A DNA stretch of 56,399 nt from W2P13-069 sp963590525 (GCA_963590525.1 CAVAPV010000006.1:1-56399); one strand, 5' to 3'. Shown: positions 36,606-47,318, counted from the stretch's first letter. Numbers and translations: made by a program. The notes: generated from the sequence alone by a model not told the origin.

Positions 36606-37943
36606 CTAACCCCATTGGGCGATGTCGACAATGCGATTGATACGCCACTCAAGCGCTGTGCGGATGTACGGGATACGCTCAGCCAGCTCGGCGTTTCTCG
36701 ACAATATGCCGATTGCCTCATCAGCAAAACCATCAAGAGCATTCACATCAACCCAACTCATATCCTCTACGATCAGAAGTTGACGCGCCGGGCTCGCAAA
36801 GAACTGCTTCGAATCAAAGCTGTACTCGCCGAGAGCAAGCTGAGAAAACGGTACATCGTGCCATAGGCTCGAACCGGAATCAAAGATCGGGGCGCATCGA
36901 CACTCGAGCGTCTCGATATTTCTGACGAGGCCGAAGTTGCGATGATGTCTATCTGAATTTGCGATAATATCGTCGCAGACAATCATATGGGCAAGCGATT
37001 CCTCGACATGTTGCGCCCCGAGGCTTTCTGCACATGCAACGTAGTGACGATAACTATCGCTGAAACGATCCTCATCAAGCAAACGCTCAACATAGACTGC
37101 CGGGATATATTCCTCATCGTCTGATAGGAAGTTCTCGCAGACACTTGCAAAACGGCCAGCTGCTTCTTCCACGTCGTATCTCACGTACTCCCCGTCTTTA
37201 AGCAGGCGAACGTGCAACGCCGTCGCAACAGCCTCATTGAGAGGCTCTTGACAAAGACCGCTTCCACTCTTCACAAGGACGCTCCGGCCAGCGCGGTTTT
37301 CCCAAGTCTTGGCAAGGTTTCCGTCTGACGTGTTGTCAGGATGCGGAGCGCCCTTCCGCTCAGCTATGGACTTCGGCTCTAGCAAGGCGGCAACCGGTTC
37401 GATATCGTTGTTGAAAAAATTTACGGACTCCCATGAAAGCCCGCTGTTATACGGCCTGATCCAATATTGATCCGACAGAGACAGACCGAGATTGCGTTCG
37501 AGCAGCTCCTCTGGAACAGCGCAGCCAGCCTCGCGAAGAAGAGAGTCGATGTGCGCACGCGTATCAGGAATGCCGCGATGGCGCCACCAATCGTTGAAGG
37601 CTACAAGCGGCAAAACACCGTTCTCAACGATTCCGACTGGGGCACGTCTCAGATCGAGCAGTTCTCCGATTTTAGAGAAGCGCTTCTCGCGCGTGTCGTA
37701 GACAACATCCGCGATCTCATGAGTGCGATTCATAAGCGTGAGCTTAACCTCGCCACAAGCCTCACCAAGAACCGGGCGTCCTCCCCTCTTGTTCACGTGA
37801 GTGAGTCTCTCAGAAACCGAGTCCTCGCTGACAAGCCACACACCGGAGACTTTTTGAGCGTCGAGTGCCCCTGTTCGTGCCAGCTCGGTCACACGGCGTG
37901 TACTCACTCCAAGTCGTCTTGCAGCCTCTCGTGCAGAAATCAT
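36606..37943 (-). CDS. HipA-like kinase fused to an N-terminal HTH domain
   Basis: The 445-residue product starts at the ATG at 37943, with GAGGAAGAG 7 bases upstream. Residues 1-45 form a MerR/excisionase-type helix-turn-helix (AREAARRLGVSTRRVTELAR, then GVWLVS). After a linker, a HipA-type kinase domain follows: a Lys in LVKSGSG (about residue 225) and an acidic residue in EPLNEAVA, the catalytic loop NSDRHHRNFG (Asp331, Asn336), and a metal-binding Asp in IFDSGSSLW (about 355). E. coli HipA phosphorylates GltX and is neutralised by a separate DNA-binding HipB; here the DNA-binding part is on the same chain and no hipB gene is adjacent. The operator-like palindromes upstream support self-repression. 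It could be a toxin-like kinase or a transcription-linked kinase; the substrate is unknown. Confidence 0.82.
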   Translation of the reverse strand: MISAREAARRLGVSTRRVTELARTGALDAQKVSGVWLVSEDSVSERLTHVNKRGGRPVLGEACGEVKLTLMNRTHEIADVVYDTREKRFSKIGELLDLRRAPVGIVENGVLPLVAFNDWWRHRGIPDTRAHIDSLLREAGCAVPEELLERNLGLSLSDQYWIRPYNSGLSWESVNFFNNDIEPVAALLEPKSIAERKGAPHPDNTSDGNLAKTWENRAGRSVLVKSGSGLCQEPLNEAVATALHVRLLKDGEYVRYDVEEAAGRFASVCENFLSDDEEYIPAVYVERLLDEDRFSDSYRHYVACAESLGAQHVEESLAHMIVCDDIIANSDRHHRNFGLVRNIETLECRCAPIFDSGSSLWHDVPFSQLALGEYSFDSKQFFASPARQLLIVEDMSWVDVNALDGFADEAIGILSRNAELAERIPYIRTALEWRINRIVDIAQWG

Positions 37944-37961
37944 GGTTGTTCTCTTCCTCAA

Positions 37962-38035
37962 AAAGGGTTCCGCTATCGGAATAGTTTATATGCTCAGATG
38001 TCGTAGAGCAAACTATTCCGATGTTGGAACCCTTT
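37962..38035. promoter_or_regulatory. Large operator-like inverted repeat at the hipA-like promoter
   Basis: Two 26-base arms (37962-37987 and 38010-38035) match with 3 mismatches. Each arm contains a smaller palindrome, TTCCGCTATCGGAA (37968-37981) and TTCCGATGTTGGAA (38016-38029), 48 bases apart centre to centre. A TATAAA -10-like hexamer lies between them, so binding at both would block the promoter. Confidence 0.7.
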
Positions 38036-38653
38036 CCTTCGCTCTCTGCAGGCAAACAAACAGCTGTTGAGGGTTATAGGCAAAAAAGTGTACCTTTTGC
38101 TACAGCAGATTCCCGTTTCTACCTGCGGATATGCACACCTATCTGAGCTGCAGCTAGACCCCTCGGCTCCATTCGCTGCGCTCATTGCGCTCGGGGCGAT
38201 ATCGTTCTTGAAGCGATTTGATAGCGCGCGACATCTATTACAGCCAACCATGGCAACCTACGCGGGCGAGCAGTGCTCGCCCCTACTTGCACCTGCGGAT
38301 CATCTGCACATCGCAAACCGTATTTACCTAAGAGCTCATTGTTGCCGCGCCGTGAGGCGCGAAGTGATAGGGCGTGCCGCTAGGCACGCAAGGCTTTGTA
38401 CGGACCGTATCCAAAGGAACGATACGGGTATCGGTGGTTCGCGAGCACACGTAGGGGCGGGCACTGCCCGCCCGGTCGCGCTGGTAAGCGCGACATACTA
38501 GAGTGTGCCGTCAGGCACGCAAGGCTTTTGAGACAACGCGAGCGCATGACCCTTGCACGTCACAGCAACCTACCGGGAGAGCAGTGCTCTCCCCTACTTG
38601 CACCTGCGGATCTACCTAAGTTGCACCTAGTCCCTTGCCGCCTCAAGCGCAGC
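38036..38653. repeat. Repeat-rich spacer with several palindromes
   Basis: About 600 bases with no convincing gene. It contains GGGCGAGCAGTGCTCGCCC (38264-38282), GGGCGGGCACTGCCCGCCC (38455-38473), GGGAGAGCAGTGCTCTCCC (38575-38593) and two further hairpins with GGCACGCAAGGCTTT tails (38372-38389 and 38503-38520). The first group matches the palindromes at 2360 and 2483. Confidence 0.75.
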
Positions 38654-40654
<2,001 letters not shown>

Positions 40655-40847
40655 GCCGAGCAACGCCTTCTTTCTGATATCAATTCCTATTTGGGCAAAC
40701 GGCTTCAATTGATAACACAACTAAAAGGCGCGCTCAAGGTGAGCAATCCCCTCTTCCAGTCAACCGTGCCAACGCCTTAGGCGTAAGGATTGCACGTTAG
40801 CAATGCAAATCCATAAGCACGGGGAGACGGGCAGCTCTTATGAGAAG

Positions 40848-42623
40848 TTACTTGGCCTTGGTCTTTTTTGTGACGATATTGGAGAAGGGGCCGTAGATCT
40901 TAGCGCCATCCGTACCAAGCCTGAATGCGCGAATCTTGATCTTATAGCGCTTGCCGCTTTTGAGGTCGCCAAGAATCGCTCCAGCTGCCAGAGCATCGGA
41001 CAGGATTGTAGACGTCCAAGAGCTGGCACCTTTCTTCTTGCAGCGCACCTGGTAACCGGCAACGCCCTTTTGGACCTTCCAAGCCAAGGTGAAGGACTTA
41101 CGTGACCTTGCCTTGACCTTGAATTTTGTTACGGTTGCAGGAGCAGTGGAGATGACAGGCACGGCAACAGGATCGCTTATCGCCTCGTCGCCGTTTGCAA
41201 CTGCAAGCTCTTGCGTTGCGGCAACGGCAGCGGCAGCGTCGATAAGCCCCGCGCTGCCGGTTTGCACGCCAAAGAACTGACGGCGAGCACGCGAGGTTGC
41301 GGAATCGGTGACAGCAGCCGCAGTCGATTTGACGATGCTCACCGCTGTCTTGGCCTTGAGCTGCGGATACGTAGCCCACATCAACGCAAAGATGCCGCTC
41401 ACAAGCGGAGCTGCCATAGACGTGCCGTCCAAGAAACCATACGAGGCATCCTTGGCGTACTTGTAAAGGTTGCTTTTGTTTTGCGGGTCGCGCGCGAAGT
41501 CATCCGTGTAAGCAGAGAGGATGAGCTCGCCGGGAGCGCTGATGTCTTTGTTGGCGTTGTAATCCGACCATTTTGAATCGGCGCCAGTGGCATCAAGCGA
41601 GGTGACGCCCACACACACGTCCCAATCCGACGGCGAGTTGACCCTGGTCTGAACCTTGTTGCGGATGCCGTTACCGCCCGCGCAAACGCAGACAACGTCA
41701 TGCTCGCTTGCCATATGCGATATTGCGCTGTAGAGCAGATCGTCGTAGGTGTTCTTGTTATACGAACCCAAGCTCATGTTCATCACATGCAGGTTGGCGA
41801 GCTGCCCGCTTTCTACAAGGCCGTCAAGGTAGTTGACGGCGTTTAGGCACTGCAAGGTGGTCGTGTTGTCGTCTGTAAACACGCGGATGGGAAGCACCGT
41901 CGCGTTGTAGCTCGCCCCCGCGATTCCCGTGCCGTTGTTTGCAGTGCCCGCAACGATGCCAGCTACATGCGTGCCATGGCCCTCCTCGTCTTGGATGCTG
42001 CCAACCTCGACAGCGCCATCGGCTGTAACCGTGGCCATATGAGCGGTGTCGATGTTGTCTTTGAGGTCCTCGTGGCTTGTCTGGATGCCCGTATCTATCA
42101 CGGCAACGGTCACGGAGTTGTTGGTCTTGACCAAATCCCAGGCAGCAGCGACATTTGCTCCCCTGAACCCGGCGTTATCGCCGTTGAGGTAATACTGCAA
42201 CGCAGAAAGCGTATCGCCCGCGCTGGCATCAGTGGCGCTCGCTGCAGAAAGCGCGCTTGCCGTATCGCTTGCGTCCGTGCCTTGATCATCGACAAGCGAG
42301 TAGATGTAGTTGGGCTGAGCAGCGGTGATCATATCGTCATCGAGCGCGTCTTCAAGCGCGTCTTTGACGTTCTCATCATCGGCTAGCTCCACTTGCTGGG
42401 GCTCGTCTTGGCCGCTGTAGGTAACCAGCACCTCGTTGGCAACGTAATCATCCCCTACCGCAAGATCGTCTAGGGCATCGATATGCTCTTGAATCGCAGC
42501 GTTATCTTGCTCTTGCTGGGCAACAGTGGCGTTGTCACCGGCAAAAGCTGCAGCAGGCACGCCGCAAAACGTAAGCGCAAGCGTGCTGGCAACACAAACC
42601 AAAGCAGTTACACGACGATGCAA
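40848..42623 (-). CDS. Secreted subtilisin-like serine protease
   Basis: The 591-residue preproprotein has a signal peptide (hydrophobic LVCVASTLALTFCGVPAAAFA), an acidic propeptide to about residue 145, and an S8 catalytic domain with Asp177 in AVIDTGI, His216 in HGTHVAG, oxyanion Asn318 in AGGNG and Ser402 in GTSMAAP. The C-terminal 90 residues (TVTKFKVKARSRKSFTLAWK onward) form a fibronectin type III-like domain rich in Lys. No cell-wall anchor is visible. It should act outside the cell, for example on peptides or host protein. It is preceded on the same strand by the YfcE-type gene with a 77-base gap. Confidence 0.93.
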   Translation of the reverse strand: MHRRVTALVCVASTLALTFCGVPAAAFAGDNATVAQQEQDNAAIQEHIDALDDLAVGDDYVANEVLVTYSGQDEPQQVELADDENVKDALEDALDDDMITAAQPNYIYSLVDDQGTDASDTASALSAASATDASAGDTLSALQYYLNGDNAGFRGANVAAAWDLVKTNNSVTVAVIDTGIQTSHEDLKDNIDTAHMATVTADGAVEVGSIQDEEGHGTHVAGIVAGTANNGTGIAGASYNATVLPIRVFTDDNTTTLQCLNAVNYLDGLVESGQLANLHVMNMSLGSYNKNTYDDLLYSAISHMASEHDVVCVCAGGNGIRNKVQTRVNSPSDWDVCVGVTSLDATGADSKWSDYNANKDISAPGELILSAYTDDFARDPQNKSNLYKYAKDASYGFLDGTSMAAPLVSGIFALMWATYPQLKAKTAVSIVKSTAAAVTDSATSRARRQFFGVQTGSAGLIDAAAAVAATQELAVANGDEAISDPVAVPVISTAPATVTKFKVKARSRKSFTLAWKVQKGVAGYQVRCKKKGASSWTSTILSDALAAGAILGDLKSGKRYKIKIRAFRLGTDGAKIYGPFSNIVTKKTKAK

Positions 42624-42700
42624 GAGGCAGCTCCTAACATAGCGATGCTGATGCGCGTCATCCTAGCGCCGAAAGATTAAAAACGACTGAAATCTATCAG

Positions 42701-43156
42701 TTAAAGATAGTGCGTTTTGAGCGTGCCAACAACACCGTCGTTGATGCGCAACGTAACGCATTGGCGCACGCTGCCGCCGCGCGGACGTGTGGCGCTGCCG
42801 GGATTGATAACGCGGCAAGAGCCGATGAGCATATCGCATGGGATATGGGTATGGCCATGCACCACCAGTTGATATTGGCCCGTGCGCGCAAGCAGGGCAG
42901 CGTCTTGCGGGTAATGAGTCACAGCGATGTTGGCCCCGCCGATCACAGGATGGATCTCATGGCGCACGCTACTGCCGTAATCCTGCCAGTCGTTGTTGCC
43001 CAGGCAGGCAAAGACAGGGGCGATGCCCTCGAGCTCCCAAAGCACGCTGGGAGCGCAGATGTCTCCCGCGTGGATGATGTAGTCGACGCCCGCAAACGCG
43101 TCAAAGACGCCGTCTGGCAAGCTGCCATGCGTGTCGCTGATGATGCCTACGAGCAT
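42701..43156 (-). CDS. YfcE/MJ0936-type metallophosphoesterase
   Basis: The 151-residue product has the calcineurin-like metal-binding motifs: GIISDTHG with Asp8 and His10, HAGDIC with Asp32, LGNND with Asn54 region, then a central His and VVHGHTH near residue 100. Family members are small cytoplasmic phosphodiesterases acting on model substrates or cyclic nucleotides; the natural substrate is not predictable. The product ends with a normal C-terminus. An unusual structured element lies upstream of the start codon (43195-43370). Confidence 0.9.
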   Translation of the reverse strand: MLVGIISDTHGSLPDGVFDAFAGVDYIIHAGDICAPSVLWELEGIAPVFACLGNNDWQDYGSSVRHEIHPVIGGANIAVTHYPQDAALLARTGQYQLVVHGHTHIPCDMLIGSCRVINPGSATRPRGGSVRQCVTLRINDGVVGTLKTHYL

Positions 43157-43194
43157 CGCAGCCTCCTCTCATGGACGCGGTGGCCAGCAGCAGA

Positions 43195-43370
43195 CTTTCT
43201 CGCGGATTGGACGCGCAACTGCGCGAATACGGAGCAGAGTTGGCGATTTTGCATTGCGGGATCGAGGACTGTTTGAGCGAGCAAAGCTCGCGAGTTCCGC
43301 AGATGCAATGTAAAATCGCCAACTCGCATGCGACGTCTGAGCGCAGGAGCGCGTCCGATCCGCGAGAAAG
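43195..43370. repeat. Structured intergenic element, copy 1
   Basis: In plus orientation: an outer stem of 28 pairs interrupted by one 2x2 internal loop, then an internal loop with GAATACGGAGCAG (43225-43237) opposite CGCATGCGACGTCTGA (43325-43340), then a 20-pair stem (43238-43257 with 43305-43324), then an apical part with CGAGGACT and TCCGCAGAT around a GCGAGC-AAA-GCTCGC hairpin. Loop sequences and the 20-pair length match those of copy 2 at 47382-47517, but the stem sequences do not. It fills the gap between the aminopeptidase stop and the phosphoesterase start. Confidence 0.7.
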
Positions 43371-43429
43371 CCCGCCACAGCCCGAGCATAGTCACATGCC
43401 AACGTCCCAGAAACATTCCTTATCGGCTT

Positions 43430-44662
43430 CTAAAAGGCCCAGTTGCCCTGCACAAAGACGGGCACCTTTGTGCCGTCGGGTTTGATACCCGTGATGTTGA
43501 GGTCTGACGTGCCTACCATGAAGTCGACGTGCGCGGCACTGTCGTTGAGGCCTGCAGCAAGCAGCTCGTCTGCGCTCATGTCGTAGCCGCCTTCGAGTAC
43601 TTCGGGAAACCCCTTGCCCAATGCCAGATGGCAGCTGGCGTTCTCGTCGTAGAGGGTCTCCAAGAAGAGCACGCCGGTGTTGCGGATAGGGCTGTCAAAG
43701 GGAACGAGTGCGCATTCTCCCAGGTAGCAGGAGTTCTCATCGGTGTCGATGATGCCTTGAAGGACGTCGCGACCAACGCACGCATCGCACTCAACCGCTC
43801 GCCCCTCCTCAAAGCGGATCCAAAAATCCTCGACGGGGCTGCCGTTGTAGATAAGCGGCAAGGCGCTGTAGACGATGCCGCTCGTGGCAAGCCTGTTAGG
43901 AGAGGTGAAGATCTCCTCGGTGGGGATGTTGGGAAAGAAATAGGTCTCTTTATCGGCGCCCATCTGACCGCCGCCTTCCCAGTGGCTGCCCTCGATAAGC
44001 CCGACGGTGAGATCGGTCCCGTTAGAGGAGCTGTAGTGCAGCTTAGAGAAGCCCTGGGCGTTAAGCCACGCTTTACGCTCGTCAAAACTGGCGCGGTGGT
44101 CGTCCCATGCCTTGCAGGGGTCGTCTGTCACGCGCGAGGTATCGAGTATGGCATCCCAGAGTTTTGCCGTGGCGTCTTGCTCGCTTAGTTCCGGAAAAAC
44201 CTGCTGGGCCCAAGTCCCAGACGCGGCTCCGGCGATGCACCACACGCAGCGGCCACGGTCGAGCGCATCGTAGAACTCCTTGCAAGCCTCATGGTTGGCC
44301 ACAACGCGCGCCATCATCTTGCGCTGGTCGACTCCCTTCATGGCCTGCGGGTCATCGGAGAGGATGGTGAGCACCGCGGCGTTGTTGTGCGCCATGGAGT
44401 TGTTGAGCTCGGCTATCCAGGTGGGCGTGGACTCAAAGAAGTCGAGCGGCGCGTTGTCGTAAGCCATACGAGACACCGCATCATCGCTCCAGCTCACCGT
44501 GACATGACGTGCTTTGTTGCGATAAGCGCAGGCGACCACCATGCGCACGAAATCGGCAACCTGAATCGGCGCACGCACAAAGAGCTCCTGGCCTTCTTTG
44601 AGAGCGCAGCCCTTGCAGACTAGAAGCTCGGCATACTTCTCGAGACGAAGCTTAAGATCCAT
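43430..44662 (-). CDS. M29-family (thermophilic-type) aminopeptidase
   Basis: The 410-residue product is a cytoplasmic dimetal exopeptidase. M29 signatures are present: IEGSHWEGGG, EEIFTSPNRLATSGI (first Glu ligand region), NTGVLFLETLYDENASCHLALG (Glu and His ligands), and HVDFMVGTSDLNITG near the C-terminus (His, Asp). The start is the ATG at 44662 with AAAGGA 6 bases upstream; the longer frame adds a Pro/Cys-rich piece not in the family. It follows the soluble histidine kinase by 31 bases and probably belongs to the coaX operon. Confidence 0.9.
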   Translation of the reverse strand: MDLKLRLEKYAELLVCKGCALKEGQELFVRAPIQVADFVRMVVACAYRNKARHVTVSWSDDAVSRMAYDNAPLDFFESTPTWIAELNNSMAHNNAAVLTILSDDPQAMKGVDQRKMMARVVANHEACKEFYDALDRGRCVWCIAGAASGTWAQQVFPELSEQDATAKLWDAILDTSRVTDDPCKAWDDHRASFDERKAWLNAQGFSKLHYSSSNGTDLTVGLIEGSHWEGGGQMGADKETYFFPNIPTEEIFTSPNRLATSGIVYSALPLIYNGSPVEDFWIRFEEGRAVECDACVGRDVLQGIIDTDENSCYLGECALVPFDSPIRNTGVLFLETLYDENASCHLALGKGFPEVLEGGYDMSADELLAAGLNDSAAHVDFMVGTSDLNITGIKPDGTKVPVFVQGNWAF

Positions 44663-44693
44663 GGGGTTCCTTTCTTGCAGGCAGTGGCTCTGG

Positions 44694-45593
44694 TTACTCT
44701 TGAACGGGTAGCGCGGGCAAGGCAACGATGAAGGCAGCGCCCGCGTTGGGCAGGTTGACAGCCTCTACAGTGCCGCCCATGGCGGTAGTGAGCGCTTTGA
44801 CGATAGCCAGGCCAAGGCCGCTGTTTCCCGTGCCCTTGTGGCGCACGCGGCTTTGGTCTGCGCGGTAGAAGCGGTCAAAGAGATGGGCTGGGTCCTCGTC
44901 GCCAAAGCCGGGACCGTCGTCGCCTACCGCGATGACGCTGTAGCCGTTGATGCACGAGATCTCTACGCGCACGTAGCCTTTGGCGTAGCGGCTCGCGTTC
45001 TCTATGAGATTGACGAGTATCTGGTTGACGGCATCGGCGTTGCCATTGACGTCGGGAGCTTCGCCGGTGACCTCGAGCTCGCAGCCACGCTCCTCGAGCA
45101 GCTCACCCATGAGCAGCGCGCAGTTGTCTGCGACGGTGCGCAGGTTGAGGCGCGACAGCTCCATCCCCTGCCCCTCTGCCTTCTGGAGCGTGAGCAGGTC
45201 GTTTGCCAAGCGCGTGAGGCGGTCGCACTCGTTGACGATCTGGGTCAAGAAACGCTTTTGCAGCTCTTGGGGCACATCGCCCTCCAAAAGCGTCTCTGCA
45301 GTGCCCCTGATGGCGGTGAGCGGCGTGCGAATCTCGTGGCTCACATCGCTTACGAACTGCGCTTGGCGAGCTTCCTCGGTAAGGAGCTCGTTGACGTTGT
45401 CCAAGATGAAGTCGCGCACCTCTTGAGGCGGCTTGTGCTCCTTGAAGTAGCTCACGATGGCGGGCGGCAGCTCTTTCTCGTAGAACTGCTCGGCTGTCTG
45501 GCAGCAGCCCTGGGCGCAGCACTCGTCGTCTTGGCATTCGCATTGGCCGGCCTTACGCGCGGCCTGGTGCTTGTTTGCGTTGGTAGCGGCCAT
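44694..45593 (-). CDS. Soluble histidine kinase with Cys-rich N-terminus
   Basis: The 299-residue product has a dimerisation domain with SHEIRTPLTAIRGTAE (phospho-His) and an ATPase domain with LVNLIENASRYAKG, VGDDGPGFG, FDRFYRAD and GTGNSGLGLAIV, most like PhoR-class kinases. No transmembrane segment is present. Instead the N-terminus carries six Cys between residues 18 and 31 (CECQDDECCAQGCC), which could bind a metal or sense redox state; this is inference. The likely partner is the OmpR-type regulator encoded divergently beyond coaX. The gene starts 3 bases after coaX. Confidence 0.9.
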   Translation of the reverse strand: MAATNANKHQAARKAGQCECQDDECCAQGCCQTAEQFYEKELPPAIVSYFKEHKPPQEVRDFILDNVNELLTEEARQAQFVSDVSHEIRTPLTAIRGTAETLLEGDVPQELQKRFLTQIVNECDRLTRLANDLLTLQKAEGQGMELSRLNLRTVADNCALLMGELLEERGCELEVTGEAPDVNGNADAVNQILVNLIENASRYAKGYVRVEISCINGYSVIAVGDDGPGFGDEDPAHLFDRFYRADQSRVRHKGTGNSGLGLAIVKALTTAMGGTVEAVNLPNAGAAFIVALPALPVQE

Positions 45594-45596
45594 ATC

Positions 45597-46364
45597 CTAG
45601 CCCCTGTTCTTTGCGTGGATGATCTGCAGGCCCAACAAGGTGAGGTTGGGCTCGCAGCTGGTGATGGTTTGGGAGGCGTCTGCGATAAAGCGCCCCAAGC
45701 CGCCCGTGGCAACAACCGGCGCCTTATAACCCAGCTCGTCAAAGATGCGCGTTACGAGGCCGTCGATGCGGGCAACCTCTCCCAGCATGACGCCGGCGCG
45801 CATGGCATCGGCCGTGTTGGTGCCGATAACGTGATCGGGCACGGTGAGACCCACCTGGAACAAGCGCGCTGCATGCGAGAAAAGCGCCTCGGAGCTGCTT
45901 ACCAGACCCGGGGCGATGATGCCGCCCCTAAAGTTGCCCTCTTTATCGATAACCTCGATATTGGTAGCCGTGCCCAAGTCGACGACGACGACGGGTGCGC
46001 CGTAGAGCGCGATAGCGGCAACGGCGTCTGCCACGCGGTCTGCGCCGATCTCTGTCGGGTTGTCGTAGCGCATGGGAAGCCCGCTTTTGGTGCCGGGGCC
46101 CACGACCACGGGTCTTTTGCCAGAGACGCGCTGGGCAACCTCCGAAAACGTCGTGGACAGCGCCGGGACGACGCTTGCGATTGCCACGTCTGTTACATCG
46201 GCAAGGGCAAAGCCTGCCAACGAAAGCTGGGCGGCGATCGTCTGATGGACTTCGTCTACAGTCTCTGTGCTGCGCGTGGTGGTGGCCCAACGGGCGACCA
46301 TGTCCGCTCCGTCAAACAACCCCACGGTGGTTTGGGTGTTTCCGATATCGATAGCCAAAAGCAT
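45597..46364 (-). CDS. coaX: Type III pantothenate kinase
   Basis: The 255-residue product catalyses the first step of coenzyme A synthesis. AIDIGNTQTTVGLF is the ATP phosphate motif, GADRVADAVAA and VVDLGTATNIEVID are the pantothenate and second phosphate motifs, and GGIIAPGLVSS follows. The start is the ATG at 46364 with GAAAGG upstream; the longer frame has no support. This form needs a monovalent cation and is not feedback-inhibited by CoA. It heads the operon with the histidine kinase and aminopeptidase. Confidence 0.95.
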   Translation of the reverse strand: MLLAIDIGNTQTTVGLFDGADMVARWATTTRSTETVDEVHQTIAAQLSLAGFALADVTDVAIASVVPALSTTFSEVAQRVSGKRPVVVGPGTKSGLPMRYDNPTEIGADRVADAVAAIALYGAPVVVVDLGTATNIEVIDKEGNFRGGIIAPGLVSSSEALFSHAARLFQVGLTVPDHVIGTNTADAMRAGVMLGEVARIDGLVTRIFDELGYKAPVVATGGLGRFIADASQTITSCEPNLTLLGLQIIHAKNRG

Positions 46365-46531
46365 ACGGGCACCTTTCACGGTAAGCGTGCAGATTGCATA
46401 CCCGTGCATGGTAGACCAGCCAAGAAGCAGCACGGTAACAGAACTGACATTTGGGTTACATCAGATAGCCTAGGGCGGGCGTGCATGACACAATAGATGC
46501 ATCGGATAACCACCTCTTGAAGGAGGCAGCA

Positions 46532-47254
46532 ATGGAAGAAGTCAGCGAGCAGCGCATCCTGGTTGTAGACGACGAGGAAAGCATCACAGACATCGTCAGC
46601 TTCAACTTGCTCAAAGAGGGCTACAAGGTAGACGTGGCCCACAGCGGCGACAAGGCCGTGACCATGGCAAAGGCATGCGATTACGACCTCGTCATCTTGG
46701 ACGTGATGCTGCCCGGCATCGACGGCTACGAGGTCTGCCGCCGTATTCGCAGCACAAGCAACGTGCCCGTTCTCTTCCTGTCTGCCCGCGACACAGAGCT
46801 GGACAAGGTAGTGGGTTTGGAGCTGGGCGGAGACGACTACCTGGCAAAGCCCTTTGGCATCCGCGAGCTTTTGGCCCGCGTGCATGCCCTACTGCGCCGC
46901 GCACCCCAGCAGGCAGACACCATGGAAGACGGCACGCGCGTGCTGGATGTTTCTGGTGTGCACTTGGACGAGGCAGGCCATCGCGCCACCTTTGAGGGCA
47001 AGGAGATCGAGCTTACCCCGCGCGAGTTCGAGCTTTTGGCAACGCTCATGGCACATGCCGGCACCGTCTTGGGCCGCGAGCAGCTGCTCAAGGAAGCCTG
47101 GGATTGGCAATACGTCGTCGAAACCAAGACCGTCGACACGCACATCAAGCGCCTGCGCGACAAGCTCTCGAGCGTTGGTTTGAGCCCCAGCGTCATCGAG
47201 ACCGTGCGCGGCTACGGCTACCGCTTTGTCAAGGACTTTGTAAACCCCGCATAA
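46532..47254 (+). CDS. OmpR/PhoB-family response regulator
   Basis: The 240-residue product starts at the ATG at 46532 with AAGGAGG 6 bases upstream. The receiver domain has VVDDEESITD and the phospho-Asp in LVILDVMLPGIDGYE, a conserved switch residue and Lys in YLAKPFG. The C-terminal winged helix has LTPREFELLATLM and VDTHIKRLRDKL, then ETVRGYGYRF. It is divergent from coaX and the soluble histidine kinase and is probably that kinase's partner. A good intrinsic terminator follows. Confidence 0.94.
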   Translation: MEEVSEQRILVVDDEESITDIVSFNLLKEGYKVDVAHSGDKAVTMAKACDYDLVILDVMLPGIDGYEVCRRIRSTSNVPVLFLSARDTELDKVVGLELGGDDYLAKPFGIRELLARVHALLRRAPQQADTMEDGTRVLDVSGVHLDEAGHRATFEGKEIELTPREFELLATLMAHAGTVLGREQLLKEAWDWQYVVETKTVDTHIKRLRDKLSSVGLSPSVIETVRGYGYRFVKDFVNPA

Positions 47255-47286
47255 GGCATCGCCGCTTTAAAACCGCACAGCAAGCC

Positions 47287-47318
47287 GAGACCCTCTGGCA
47301 CAGCCGCCAAAGGGTCTC
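47287..47318 (+). terminator. Intrinsic terminator of the response regulator
   Basis: GAGACCCT and AGGGTCTC with inner TGGC/GCCA pairs, followed by TCTTTTTGA, 32 bases after the stop codon. Confidence 0.85.

Noticed and set aside
36606..37943. Classical two-gene hipBA toxin-antitoxin operon
   Set aside because: No separate hipB gene lies upstream or downstream; the DNA-binding domain is part of the same chain.
43147..43485. Small genes in the gap upstream of the phosphoesterase
   Set aside because: All frames read through the inverted repeat of the structured element, with no ribosome site or family.
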